From positions 3,046,001 through 3,110,000 of the forward strand of contig NZ_CP107031.2 in the NCBI RefSeq assembly GCF_027474845.2: DNA of 64,000 nucleotides. Reading direction: 5' to 3'. Shown piece after piece: positions 39,264-47,793 of the stretch. Positions within the stretch are counted from its first letter, which is position 1. Each line of letters starts with the position of its first letter. The notes beneath the pieces are model-generated. The model searched no databases. It was not told the DNA's origin and was given only the letters and a program-made list of their open reading frames with translations. A program made the translations under genes and the position numbers. The stretch is from Maribacter aestuarii (lineage in GTDB: Bacteria > Bacteroidota > Bacteroidia > Flavobacteriales > Flavobacteriaceae).

Positions 39264-40268
39264 ATGAACAAACAACTCATATTTAAAGAAAGACCAGTAG
39301 GGGCCGCAGATGAAAATACATGGTCCTTAGAAGAGAACCCTATTCCAGAAATAGAAGAAGGCCAAGTATTGGTGCGGAATCATTACATCTCTCTGGATCC
39401 AGCCATGCGAGGCTGGATGAACGAAGGAAAATCCTATATAGCGCCCGTAGAAATCGGAGACGTTATGCGGGCAGGCTCGGTTGGCGAAGTCATAAAGGCC
39501 AAAAACCATCCAACGTTTAAAGAGGGGGATTATATTTCAGGGCATGGGGGAGTTCAGCAATATGTTGCCACTGATGGAAAGGGCTATTACAAGGTTGATC
39601 CGAACTTAGCTTCCTTACCCACCTACATTGGTACGTTGGGCATGCCAGGAATGACGGCCTATTTTGGAATTTTGGAGGTTGGTAAAATAAAGGAAGGTGA
39701 CATTGTTCTGGTTTCTGGTGCAGCTGGTGCGGTAGGTAGTATCGTAGGACAAATTGCCAAGATAAAGAGCTGTAAGGTAATTGGCATTGCCGGTGGATCG
39801 GAAAAATGTAAATATGTAGTGGATGAACTTGGATTCGATGCCTGTATCGATTATAAAAATGAAGACATCAAGGAGCGACTAAAGGAGGAGTGCCCCAAAG
39901 GATTGGATGTGTATTTTGATAATGTGGGTGGTGAAATATTGGACGCTGCGTTGGGAAGATTGCGGATGCACGCTAGAGTAGTGATATGCGGCGCAATTTC
40001 ACAATACAACAACAAAGAAAATATGAGAGGGCCTGCCAATTATTTATCCTTGTTGGTGAACAGGGCTACCATGCAAGGAATGATCGTATTTGATTGGGCG
40101 GATAGATATGGAGAAGCCAGTCAGCAAATGGGCAAATGGATGGCCGAAGGAAAGTTGAAATCCCGTGAAGATGTCTATGAGGGAATCGAGAACTTTCTAG
40201 AAACGTATAACCGACTTTTCACAGGGGAAAAACTAGGAAAATTAGTATTAAAGGTTATTGAAGATTGA
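39264..40268 (+). CDS. NADP-dependent medium-chain oxidoreductase (prostaglandin reductase/CurA-like)
   Basis: A 334-residue zinc-independent MDR: VRNHYISLDPAMRGWM, MPGMTAYFGILEVG, VSGAAGAVGSIVGQIAKIKSCKVIGIAGG and the YFDNVGGEILDAAL block. These belong to the leukotriene B4 12-dehydrogenase/PTGR group, which reduces alpha,beta-unsaturated carbonyls with NADPH. It may reduce 2-enoyl thioesters or oxo-acids in this cluster. It is followed 9 bp later by the DUF4442 gene. Confidence 0.9.
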   Translation: MNKQLIFKERPVGAADENTWSLEENPIPEIEEGQVLVRNHYISLDPAMRGWMNEGKSYIAPVEIGDVMRAGSVGEVIKAKNHPTFKEGDYISGHGGVQQYVATDGKGYYKVDPNLASLPTYIGTLGMPGMTAYFGILEVGKIKEGDIVLVSGAAGAVGSIVGQIAKIKSCKVIGIAGGSEKCKYVVDELGFDACIDYKNEDIKERLKEECPKGLDVYFDNVGGEILDAALGRLRMHARVVICGAISQYNNKENMRGPANYLSLLVNRATMQGMIVFDWADRYGEASQQMGKWMAEGKLKSREDVYEGIENFLETYNRLFTGEKLGKLVLKVIED

Positions 40269-40277
40269 TTTCGAAGC

Positions 40278-40802
40278 ATGTCGTTCTATCAAAAAATAGC
40301 GAAAATAGGCTCAAAGTTTATCGGGAAACCTAAGATGTTCAAGTATGGTTTTAACCTTTCACCAATGTACAGGCGTAGCACCGGTCGAATTGTAGATGTT
40401 TCTGAGGATATGATGGATATAAGAATTAAGCTACCCATCAGCTATAAAAACCGGAATTATGTGAACACTATTTTTGGTGGAAGTATGTTTGCTGCCGTGG
40501 ATCCGATTCCAATGGTGCAACTCATGGATATTTTAGGCTCCGACTATGTGGTTTGGGATAAGTCCGCTGAAATATTTTTTAAGCGTCCCGCAAAGGAAAA
40601 CCTCTATGCGCACTTCTCTTATTCCATAGAAGAGATTGATAGGATAAGGGAAAGCGTTGCGCTTAAAAATGAAACGGAAATCGTTAAGAAGACAGCACTC
40701 ACCAATAAAGAGAGGGACATTGTATTCTGTGAGGTATGGAAAACAATTTATATTGCAGATAAGCCCTATTTTAAAAATAAAAGAGCAAAATCTAAAAAAT
40801 GA
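40278..40802 (+). CDS. DUF4442 hotdog-fold protein, thioesterase-like
   Basis: A 174-residue hotdog-fold protein: FGFNLSPMYRRSTGRIVDVSEDM-like start, then NYVNTIFGGSMFAAVDPIPMVQL, the family equivalent of the HGG helix of thioesterases, and EIVKKTALTNKERDIVFCEVWKTI. It could hydrolyse acyl-CoA or act in aromatic/fatty acid turnover. Its stop overlaps the next start in ATGA, indicating coupled translation. Confidence 0.82.
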   Translation: MSFYQKIAKIGSKFIGKPKMFKYGFNLSPMYRRSTGRIVDVSEDMMDIRIKLPISYKNRNYVNTIFGGSMFAAVDPIPMVQLMDILGSDYVVWDKSAEIFFKRPAKENLYAHFSYSIEEIDRIRESVALKNETEIVKKTALTNKERDIVFCEVWKTIYIADKPYFKNKRAKSKK

Positions 40803-41773
40803 AAGCAATTCGGTGTACATCTTATGGACCACCATCCAATTTAAAGTTGGAGGAAATTGATGGGCTGCATGCAGGTCCCAAAGAGGTTTTAGTCGAAGTT
40901 AAGGCGTGCGGTCTAAATTTTCCGGACACCTTGATCATTCAAGGCTTGTATCAGTTTAAGCCTGAATTACCATTCACTCCAGGAAGCGATATTTCTGGTA
41001 TTGTAAAGGAAGTTGGAGAGGGGATAAGTCATTTAAAAGTGGGGGATGAAGTTTTTGGATTTGTAGCACATGGAGGGCTTGCGGAAGAAGTCATTGTACC
41101 GGGTAATGCTTGTTTTCCAAAACCTGACCAAATGGATTTTCCCATAGCAGCATCCTTCATGATGGCCTATGGCACATCATATCATGCTTTAAAAGACAGG
41201 GCAATTTTGATGGAAGGAGAGACCTTGCTGGTACTGGGCGCTTCTGGCGGAGTAGGTCTGGCAGCTGTTGAATTGGGAAAATTGATGGGCGCAAAAGTAA
41301 TTGCAGCTGCATCAACGGACGAAAAGTTATCACTATGCAAACAGTATGGTGCCGACGAACTTATCAATTATACTACACAGGATTTAAAATCTACTTTAAA
41401 AGATATCACAGGTGGTAAAGGAGTGGATGTCGTTTATGATCCTGTTGGGGGAGATTTTTCAGAACAGGCGCTAAGAGGTACGGCATGGAACGGACGATTT
41501 TTGGTCGTAGGGTTTGCGGCTGGGAAGATTCCAAAAATTCCACTAAATCTCCCCTTACTTAAAGGAGCATCAATAGTTGGTGTTTTTTGGGGCGGATTTG
41601 CTATGAAATATCCGAAAGAAAATATGGCCAATACCATAAATTTAATGCAGTGGTATACCGAAGGAAAACTAAAGCCGCACATTCACAAAATAGTCTCCTT
41701 AGAAAATACTAAGGAAGCCTTAGAAGAGATGATGGATAGAAAGGTAAAGGGAAAAATGGTGGTTAAAATCTAA
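40799..41773 (+). CDS. NADPH:quinone oxidoreductase-like MDR
   Basis: A 324-residue medium-chain reductase of the zeta-crystallin/QOR type: VKACGLNFPDTLIIQGLYQ, LPFTPGSDISGIVKEVG, VLGASGGVGLAAVELGKLMGAKVIAAAS and VYDPVGGDFSEQAL. No structural zinc cysteines. Members reduce quinones or enones with NADPH. It overlaps the DUF4442 gene by 4 bp. It is a different subfamily from the MDR at 39264-40268 and not a tandem duplicate. Confidence 0.9.
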   Translation: MKAIRCTSYGPPSNLKLEEIDGLHAGPKEVLVEVKACGLNFPDTLIIQGLYQFKPELPFTPGSDISGIVKEVGEGISHLKVGDEVFGFVAHGGLAEEVIVPGNACFPKPDQMDFPIAASFMMAYGTSYHALKDRAILMEGETLLVLGASGGVGLAAVELGKLMGAKVIAAASTDEKLSLCKQYGADELINYTTQDLKSTLKDITGGKGVDVVYDPVGGDFSEQALRGTAWNGRFLVVGFAAGKIPKIPLNLPLLKGASIVGVFWGGFAMKYPKENMANTINLMQWYTEGKLKPHIHKIVSLENTKEALEEMMDRKVKGKMVVKI

Positions 41774-41786
41774 TAAAAATATCGAT

Positions 41787-42524
41787 ATGAGATTAAAGGA
41801 TAAGATTGCAGTAGTAACGGGTGGTTCTAGAGGAATCGGAAAGGCTGTTTCAGAATTATTTGCCAAGGAAGGCGCTACCGTAATTATTATGGACCTATTG
41901 CCTCAAGGTCAAGACGTAGCGGATGATATTAACGCATCTGGAGGAAAAGCTGAATTTCACGATGTTTCGGTAACGGATAAATCAGCTGTCGAAAAACTTT
42001 TTAAACAAGTGAATTCCAAACATGGTAAAATTGATATACTAATCAATAACGCCGGGATTACGCGTGACCGCACCTTGGAAAAAATGAGTGAGGAAGAATT
42101 TGATGCCGTAATCGATGTAAACCTAAAGGGGGTCTTTATCTGTACACAGGCCGTTGCACCCTATATGAAGGCAAATAAGTACGGCAGAATCGTAAGCGCT
42201 GCCTCCAATGTCGGATTGCGTGGCAATTTTGGACAAACGAACTACGCCGCAACCAAGGCAGGGGTAATTGCCATGTCCAAGACATGGACGATGGAATTGG
42301 GAAAGTACGGTATCACCGCTAATGCCATAGCTCCGGGCTTCACCATGACCGATATGGTGGATAAGATTCCGACTGAGCATTTTGATGCTATAAAGGCTAG
42401 CATTCCGCTAAAGACCGTAGCGCAACCTATTGATATTGCATATGGGTACTTATATCTGGCATCGGACGAAGCACGCTTCGTCTCTGGAATTTGTTTGACT
42501 ATTGACGGCGGGACCTCAAGATAA
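41787..42524 (+). CDS. FabG-like 3-oxoacyl reductase / 3-hydroxyacyl-CoA dehydrogenase
   Basis: A 245-residue SDR closest in pattern to FabG/PhaB: VTGGSRGIGKAVSELFA, NNAGITRDRTLEKMSEEEFD, NYAATKAGVIAMSKTW and FVSGICLTIDGGTSR. The TRD after NNAGI is typical of FabG/PhaB. With the MaoC hydratase gene starting 10 bp downstream it forms an (R)-3-hydroxyacyl pair. It is unlikely to be the housekeeping fabG, which normally sits with acpP. Confidence 0.9.
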   Translation: MRLKDKIAVVTGGSRGIGKAVSELFAKEGATVIIMDLLPQGQDVADDINASGGKAEFHDVSVTDKSAVEKLFKQVNSKHGKIDILINNAGITRDRTLEKMSEEEFDAVIDVNLKGVFICTQAVAPYMKANKYGRIVSAASNVGLRGNFGQTNYAATKAGVIAMSKTWTMELGKYGITANAIAPGFTMTDMVDKIPTEHFDAIKASIPLKTVAQPIDIAYGYLYLASDEARFVSGICLTIDGGTSR

Positions 42525-42534
42525 AATACATAGT

Positions 42535-42999
42535 ATGGGAAAATTAGTTTTGAAGGATTTAAATGAGTTTCGCAGTTTCGAGGGTAAGTCTCCTCCCACT
42601 GGGGAGTGGATTCCTATCACTCAGGAAATGATCAATAATTTCGCCAAGGCTACACTAGATTTCCAGTGGATACATGTAGACGTTGAAAAGGCTACCAAAC
42701 ATTCACCGTTTAAAAAACCTGTTGCACATGGTTTTATGTCAGTATCCCTCTTATCCAAAATGTTGGGAGATTTGATTGAGGTACAATCGGTCCAGATGGG
42801 TGTAAACTACGGGTTGAACAAAGTCAGGTTTCCCCATCCGGTTACGGTGGACAGTAAATTAAGGTTACATGCGAAAATAACTACTATTGAGGACTATGCT
42901 GATACGGGTGTAAAAGTTACATGGCAATGTTCTGTAGAAATTGATGGGGCGGATAAACCGGCCTGTGTCGCAGAATTTATAAGCTTAATGTTCGAGTAA
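42535..42999 (+). CDS. MaoC-family (R)-specific enoyl-CoA hydratase
   Basis: A 154-residue hotdog hydratase. The catalytic Asp/His pair lies in FAKATLDFQWIHVDVEKA (D..H), followed by KKPVAHGFMSVSLL and the strand NYGLNKVRFPHPVTV. It hydrates 2-enoyl-CoA to (R)-3-hydroxyacyl-CoA. The start is ATG 42535; an upstream in-frame start at 42502 would overlap the SDR gene. A perfect 9-bp hairpin lies 33 bp after its stop. Confidence 0.9.
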   Translation: MGKLVLKDLNEFRSFEGKSPPTGEWIPITQEMINNFAKATLDFQWIHVDVEKATKHSPFKKPVAHGFMSVSLLSKMLGDLIEVQSVQMGVNYGLNKVRFPHPVTVDSKLRLHAKITTIEDYADTGVKVTWQCSVEIDGADKPACVAEFISLMFE

Positions 43000-43031
43000 A
43001 ATCAACCGATTCCAGAGATTTTTACAAAATT

Positions 43032-43055
43032 GAATATACATTATTTTGTATATTC
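43032..43055. promoter_or_regulatory. Palindrome overlapping a -7 element, before the acyl-CoA ligase gene
   Basis: GAATATACA (43032-43040) and TGTATATTC (43047-43055) are exact complements separated by six bases. TTATTTTG at 43041-43048, one mismatch from TAnnTTTG, lies inside. No T-run follows, so an operator fits better than a terminator. Confidence 0.4.
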
Positions 43056-43081
43056 CAAGGTTGCCAAAATATACCAAACCA

Positions 43082-44902
43082 ATGACCAGACTCTTCGATT
43101 TATTAGACTATCAATTAGAAAATACACCCTTGGAAGCTTCCATAAGCGGAAGGGATAATAGCGGGAATTGGCAATCCTACAGTACCCAAGAATTAAAGGA
43201 TGCTGCCAATAAGGCCGGAGCAGGCTTGCTCAAACTTGGCCTCGTGCCTGGCGACAAGGTGGCCATTGTAGCGTACAAGAACAGGCCGGAATGGGTCATA
43301 ATGGATTACGCCATTCAAATGGCAGGTATGATTAGTATACCATTATATCCGACCATAAGCGTATCGGAATATGAATATATTTTGACCGAGGCAGAAGTGA
43401 AAGCGGCTTTTTGTGGCGGTTTGGACCTTTACGATAAGTTATCCAAAACGCAGAAAGCGGTATCTACATTGGAACATATTTTCACTTTTGATGGTTTCGA
43501 AGGCAGCCCTTTTTGGGAAACAATGTTTTATCCTGATGGTGTTTTGGGTCTTGAAAGTATCAAATCTGAAATAAAAGGGGAGGATTTGGTAACGATTATC
43601 TACACATCTGGGACTACCGGAAATCCTAAAGGAGTGATGCTGAGTCATAATAATATAATGCATGTCGTGATTGCGACTTCTGATTTGCTTGTGGCAAAGC
43701 CAGAGGAGAAAGTTTTAAGTTTTCTTCCGCTTTGTCATATTTATGAAAGGGCGGTTTCTTTTTGCTATTGTTATAAAGGAGTTTCAGTATTTTTCTGCGG
43801 AACGGACAATCTCAGTGGACCCGAGGGCGACTTGGCAGCTGTGCAGCCCGTAGCTTTTACAACAGTACCACGATTATTGGAAAAAATATATGAAGCTATT
43901 TATAATAAAGGTCTGGCACTGGAAGGTGTCAAAAGAAAACTCTTCTTCTGGGCTTTAAGCTTAACGGACGATTATGAAATAGAGCAACGTTTGTCTTTTT
44001 TCGAGAAATTGAAATGGAAATTAGCGGACAAATTAATTTTCAGCAAATGGCGAGCTGCTTTAGGCGGAAATGTTAGGCAGATTGTTACCGGTGCTGCTCC
44101 ATGCCCCATAAAAATATTACGTGTATTTTGTGCTGCAGGTATACCCATTCGGGAGGCTTACGGATTGACGGAAACTTCACCCACATTGACCGGAAACACT
44201 ATGGAGCCGAATGGCACCTTGATCGGAACGGTTGGATACCCTATTGATGGTGTTGAGTTGTTCATAGATAAAACATCTGGGGATTACAAAGAGGATGAAG
44301 GAGAAATTTTGGCTCACGGCCCTAACGTAATGCTTGGCTACTACAAGAAACCAGAAATTAATGAGCGAGTTTTTAAAACAATTGATGGTAAAAGATGGTT
44401 TTGTACAGGAGATATTGGAAAATTAGTAAACGGACCCGGCGGGAGAAAATTTTTAAAGATTACGGACAGGAAAAAGGAATTATTAAAAACCTCTGGAGGA
44501 AAGTATGTAGCCCCTGCACCCATTGAAAATAGGATAAGGGAAGATTTTCTAGTTGAACAGATGATGGTGATCGGCGATAAACAAAAATTCGTTTCGGCAT
44601 TAATAGTTCCTTCAGAAGAAGCACTAAAGAATTGGTGTATTCATAAAAAAATGAATTGGACCACTTTAGAGGAGATGATTCTGCATGAAAAAGTGACGCG
44701 AAAATATCAGAAAGTAATAGATCGATATAATCCCGAATTCGGACATATTGAGCAAATCAAGAAGTTTAGATTGATTGCTACTGCTTGGCTACCCATTCAC
44801 GAAGACGGTTCCGATGCCGAATTAACGCCTACTTTAAAATTGAAAAGAAGAATTATAAGGGAAAAGTATAGTAGCGAAATAAGCGCTATTTATGAGGATT
44901 AG
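43082..44902 (+). CDS. Long-chain acyl-CoA synthetase (AMP-forming)
   Basis: A 606-residue ANL-superfamily ligase. AMP-binding motifs are [18 protein letters not shown] and [16 protein letters not shown]; the hinge is [38 protein letters not shown]-like motifs (here [19 protein letters not shown]) place it in the FadD/long-chain branch. It activates fatty acids to acyl-CoA and closes the cluster as the substrate entry step. ATG 43082 is chosen; a TTG at 43046 lies inside the palindrome. The terminator at 44955-44983 follows. Confidence 0.93.
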   Translation: [606 protein letters not shown]

Positions 44903-44954
44903 AAAATTCGTAAAAAACCAGTATTCAAAAAGTAAAGCCACCGCTCTTAAAAAG

Positions 44955-44983
44955 AAAAAACCTTCCGAAAAGGAAGGTTTTTT
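44955..44983. terminator. Bidirectional terminator between acyl-CoA ligase and tRNA-Lys
   Basis: AAAAAACCTTCC (44955-44966) pairs with GGAAGGTTTTTT (44972-44983) around GAAAA, with a T run on both strands. It ends the acyl-CoA cluster (+) and tRNA-Lys (-). Confidence 0.88.
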
Positions 44984-44984
44984 G

Positions 44985-45057
44985 TGACCTGGCTGGGGCT
45001 CGAACCCAGGACCCTCTCCTTAAAAGGGAGATGCTCTACCAACTGAGCTACCAGGTC
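44985..45057 (-). tRNA. tRNA-Lys (TTT)
   Basis: The - strand folds into a 73-nt tRNA: acceptor GACCTGG/CCAGGTC, D-arm GCTC/GAGC, anticodon stem TCTCC/GGAGA with loop CTTTTAA (anticodon TTT), T-arm CTGGG/CCCAG with TTCGAGC. Discriminator A; CCA not encoded. Confidence 0.96.
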
Positions 45058-45193
45058 AAAAAATAAGCATTCAATTCTCTGAATGCGGGTGCAAATATAA
45101 GGGGATTCATTTATTTTCCAAGTCGATTTTAATAGAAATTTCTTTTTTTTTGAAATGAGTATAATTTAGTTCAATTTTACACAAAGCAAATAA

Positions 45194-45709
45194 GTGAAAA
45201 TAGTACTTGTAGGTTATATGGGGAGTGGTAAGACCACAATCGGTAAAATACTCGCCAAGGATTTGAATATTAAATTCTTAGACTTGGACGATTACATAGA
45301 GGAATCCGAATCCATTTCAATAAAAACTATTTTTAAGGAAAGGGGAGAGATATATTTTAGAAAATTGGAATTTCAATATTTAAAGGAAATTTTAGCCTTA
45401 GAGCATGATTTTGTGCTCTCATCCGGTGGGGGAACTCCATGTTATGGAAATAACATGAAAATCATACTGGCGGCTACACCAAATGTGTGCTATATTAAAG
45501 TGTCTATCGCTGAACTGGTTGCCAGACTAGCCAATCAAAAAGAAACCAGACCGCTGATAAAGAATATTGATGTGGAAGAGCTACCGGAATTCATTGGTAA
45601 ACATCTCTTTGAACGTAGTTTCTATTATAGTCAAGCTTTTCATACCATTAATGCGGACCAAAAAAATCCAATGGAGCTATCGGAAGAAATAAAACAAATC
45701 TTAGTTTAA
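45194..45709 (+). CDS. aroK: Shikimate kinase
   Basis: A 171-residue P-loop kinase: Walker A GYMGSGKTT (7-15), shikimate-binding FLDLDDYIEE, YFRKLEFQYL and SSGGGTPCYG. It phosphorylates shikimate in the chorismate pathway. GTG at 45194 is the only workable start, as the Walker motif follows within seven residues. It converges with the phosphoribosyltransferase gene, overlapping by 9 bp at the stops. Confidence 0.95.
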   Translation: MKIVLVGYMGSGKTTIGKILAKDLNIKFLDLDDYIEESESISIKTIFKERGEIYFRKLEFQYLKEILALEHDFVLSSGGGTPCYGNNMKIILAATPNVCYIKVSIAELVARLANQKETRPLIKNIDVEELPEFIGKHLFERSFYYSQAFHTINADQKNPMELSEEIKQILV

Positions 45710-46198
45710 GTAGACGCGGTCGTTTTTGGCTTCAAACCTCACATTAACATGTTCTTGTAAAGATGTACTTAACGAGATTCCCTTAAAATCTGCCTTCACG
45801 GGATATTTTTTATGGTTTCTATTAACGAGCACAGCGGTCTTTAGTTGCTTCAGTGGAGTTTTTAAAAAATGCTGGACCCCGTAAATCAATGTAGTTCCAG
45901 AATTAAGGACGTCATCCACCAGTACAACCGATTTATTTTTATAGTCTGCTTCAGGAATCGAGGTGGTAACTCCGCTCTCTAATGGATTATTTTTGTCCAT
46001 ATGAACTTTGCACAGAATGATTTCTGCTTCAGTAATCTTTTTTAGAACAGCCACAATTTTTTTGGCAAAATTAATTCCTCCCCCTTCAATCCCAGCAATG
46101 ATTATTTCTTTCTGGGAAACATTTGCTTCATAAATTTGATAGGCAATGCGCTCAATTTTATGCTGTATTTGCTGATGCGAAAGTATAGTCTGCTCCAT
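45701..46198 (-). CDS. PyrR-like phosphoribosyltransferase
   Basis: A 165-residue type I PRTase. The PRPP loop is VVLVDDVLNSGTTL, and the PPi-binding loop is AGIEGGGINFAK. PyrR-type proteins bind UMP and attenuate the pyrimidine operon or act as weak uracil phosphoribosyltransferases; which applies here is unclear. It stands 45 bp from the S4 gene upstream, on the same strand. Confidence 0.88.
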   Translation of the reverse strand: MEQTILSHQQIQHKIERIAYQIYEANVSQKEIIIAGIEGGGINFAKKIVAVLKKITEAEIILCKVHMDKNNPLESGVTTSIPEADYKNKSVVLVDDVLNSGTTLIYGVQHFLKTPLKQLKTAVLVNRNHKKYPVKADFKGISLSTSLQEHVNVRFEAKNDRVYLN

Positions 46199-46243
46199 AA
46201 GATTTCAATAAGAATTAAAGATAGGGATGTTTTTAAAAAAGAT

Positions 46244-46672
46244 TCAATCCTTTTCGTCTTTTGTAGACTTGGGAGATTCATTTACCTCATGGTCCATACT
46301 ATGGGAAGGGCTTTCCAGATAATCGTCAATTTCCCTACGGTCCTTTTTCGTGGGCCTACCGGCTCCTTTTTTTCTATAATAGTCCTTTGAATATTGGAGC
46401 AGTTCATTATGCTCAAAAGCGGATGCGGGCGTGGTGTCTTTTCGGTACATGTCGACCAACTTGGCACCAACCCTACTATCTGGGATATCCAAAACGGTTA
46501 GGGTATAGTTAATTTGGTTCTTTCTTACTATAAGCTTGTCCATAGGAAATATTTCCCTACTGGGTTTGGCCACCTGTCCGTTAACTTGTACGTGACCTTT
46601 TTTACACTGTGTGGTAGCCAAGTTCCTAGTCTTAAAATAGCGCGTACACCATAAGTATTTGTCTATTCGCAT
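46244..46672 (-). CDS. S4-domain RNA-binding protein, HslR type
   Basis: A 142-residue protein with an N-terminal S4 domain (MRIDKYLWCTRYFKTRNLATTQCKKGHVQVNG) and a basic C-terminal tail with GAGRPTKKDRREIDDYL. This is the HslR (Hsp15) type, which in E. coli rescues stalled 50S subunits carrying peptidyl-tRNA. No catalytic domain follows the S4 fold. It is probably cotranscribed with the PRTase gene. Confidence 0.88.
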   Translation of the reverse strand: MRIDKYLWCTRYFKTRNLATTQCKKGHVQVNGQVAKPSREIFPMDKLIVRKNQINYTLTVLDIPDSRVGAKLVDMYRKDTTPASAFEHNELLQYSKDYYRKKGAGRPTKKDRREIDDYLESPSHSMDHEVNESPKSTKDEKD

Positions 46673-46750
46673 GGTAATTAGAAATCTTTGTTAAGGTCTC
46701 CTGCAAAAATAGGGGAAAATTGTATCTTGCGCCCTTAAAAATCTGTGTTG

Positions 46751-47725
46751 ATGAAATTGAAGAACGCCTGTTTAATAGGACTCGCTATTTTGGGAATTTG
46801 GTCCTGTAAGGATGATGATAATCCAATTGGAGAAATTGTACCTCCCAGATTGATGAGCGAGGTGGCCGTTGAGGACGATGCGGAAATTCAAGCTTTTTTA
46901 TCCACTCATTTTTATAATTACGAAGAGTTTCAGTCTCCTCCCGCTGATTTTGACTATAAAATCCGTTTCGATACCATTGCGGGTGAGAATGCGGACAAAG
47001 TTTCTATTCTGGAAAGCGGAATGCTAGATGGTGTAGAATTTATCACCGAAACCATCTCGGTTGCGGCATCGGATTTTGGAAGAAGTGACGAGGAAGTAGT
47101 TGATCATAAATTATATGTTTTGGTTGCTAGGCAAGGATCTGAAGAAGGAAATCCAACCATTGGAGATAATGTAGTTTTAAGATATGAAGGTCTCTTGTTG
47201 AATAGAACATTGTTTGATGCCTCGTCGAACCAGCCAGTAGTTTTAAATTTATCTGCTGGAACAAGACGTGGATTTGGAAACGGTGTTGAGTATTTTCAAA
47301 CCGGTATGGGTCCAATTGAAAATGGGGATGGAACCATAAGTTATGAAGGTTTTGGAATTGGTGCTATTTTTATGCCTTCAGGGCTTGCATATTTTGACGT
47401 TTCCCCGAGTAGTTCTATACCGTCATATTCACCTTTAATTTTTAAAATTGACGCTTTTGCTTATGAGGAGGATACTGATTTTGATGGCGATGGTATTCCT
47501 TCAATCTTAGAGGATTTAAATAATGACGGAAATTTAGATAACGATAATACGGATGGTGATACGGAACCAATAACTATTTATTTGGCCAATTATAACGATA
47601 CCGATGATGATGGAGATGGTATTCCAACAATAGAAGAAATAGAATTAGATGCCGAAGGAAATTTCGTAGGTTTTTTAGATACCGACGGAGATGGTATTTT
47701 TGACCATCTGGATAATGACCTTTAA
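46751..47725 (+). CDS. FKBP-type lipoprotein with acidic calcium-type repeats
   Basis: A 324-residue lipoprotein (IWSCKDDD lipobox). Residues about 110-230 form an FKBP-like PPIase domain (NPTIGDNVVLRYEGLLLNRTLFDASS; SPLIFKIDAF). The C-terminal 90 residues hold repeated DxDxDG loops (DTDFDGDGIPS, DTDDDGDGIPT, DTDGDGIFD) like thrombospondin type 3 calcium sites. FKBP catalytic residues are partly changed, so isomerase activity is uncertain. ATG 46751 is preferred to GTG 46745. A TATCTTGC at 46723 may be its -7 region. Confidence 0.83.
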   Translation: MKLKNACLIGLAILGIWSCKDDDNPIGEIVPPRLMSEVAVEDDAEIQAFLSTHFYNYEEFQSPPADFDYKIRFDTIAGENADKVSILESGMLDGVEFITETISVAASDFGRSDEEVVDHKLYVLVARQGSEEGNPTIGDNVVLRYEGLLLNRTLFDASSNQPVVLNLSAGTRRGFGNGVEYFQTGMGPIENGDGTISYEGFGIGAIFMPSGLAYFDVSPSSSIPSYSPLIFKIDAFAYEEDTDFDGDGIPSILEDLNNDGNLDNDNTDGDTEPITIYLANYNDTDDDGDGIPTIEEIELDAEGNFVGFLDTDGDGIFDHLDNDL

Positions 47726-47740
47726 GGCATTGCACAAATA

Positions 47741-47776
47741 AAAAAAGCCCTCGAGATTTTGCTTGAGGGCTTTTTT
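47741..47776. terminator. Bidirectional terminator
   Basis: AAAAAAGCCCTCGAG (47741-47755) pairs with CTTGAGGGCTTTTTT (47762-47776) over 15 bp, loop ATTTTG. It separates the FKBP lipoprotein (+) from the beta-barrel gene (-). Confidence 0.92.
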
Positions 47777-47793
47777 GTTTAATATAAATACAC

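Noticed and set aside
39264..41773. Tandem duplication of the two MDR genes
   Set aside because: They belong to different subfamilies (PTGR-like and QOR-like) with little shared sequence.
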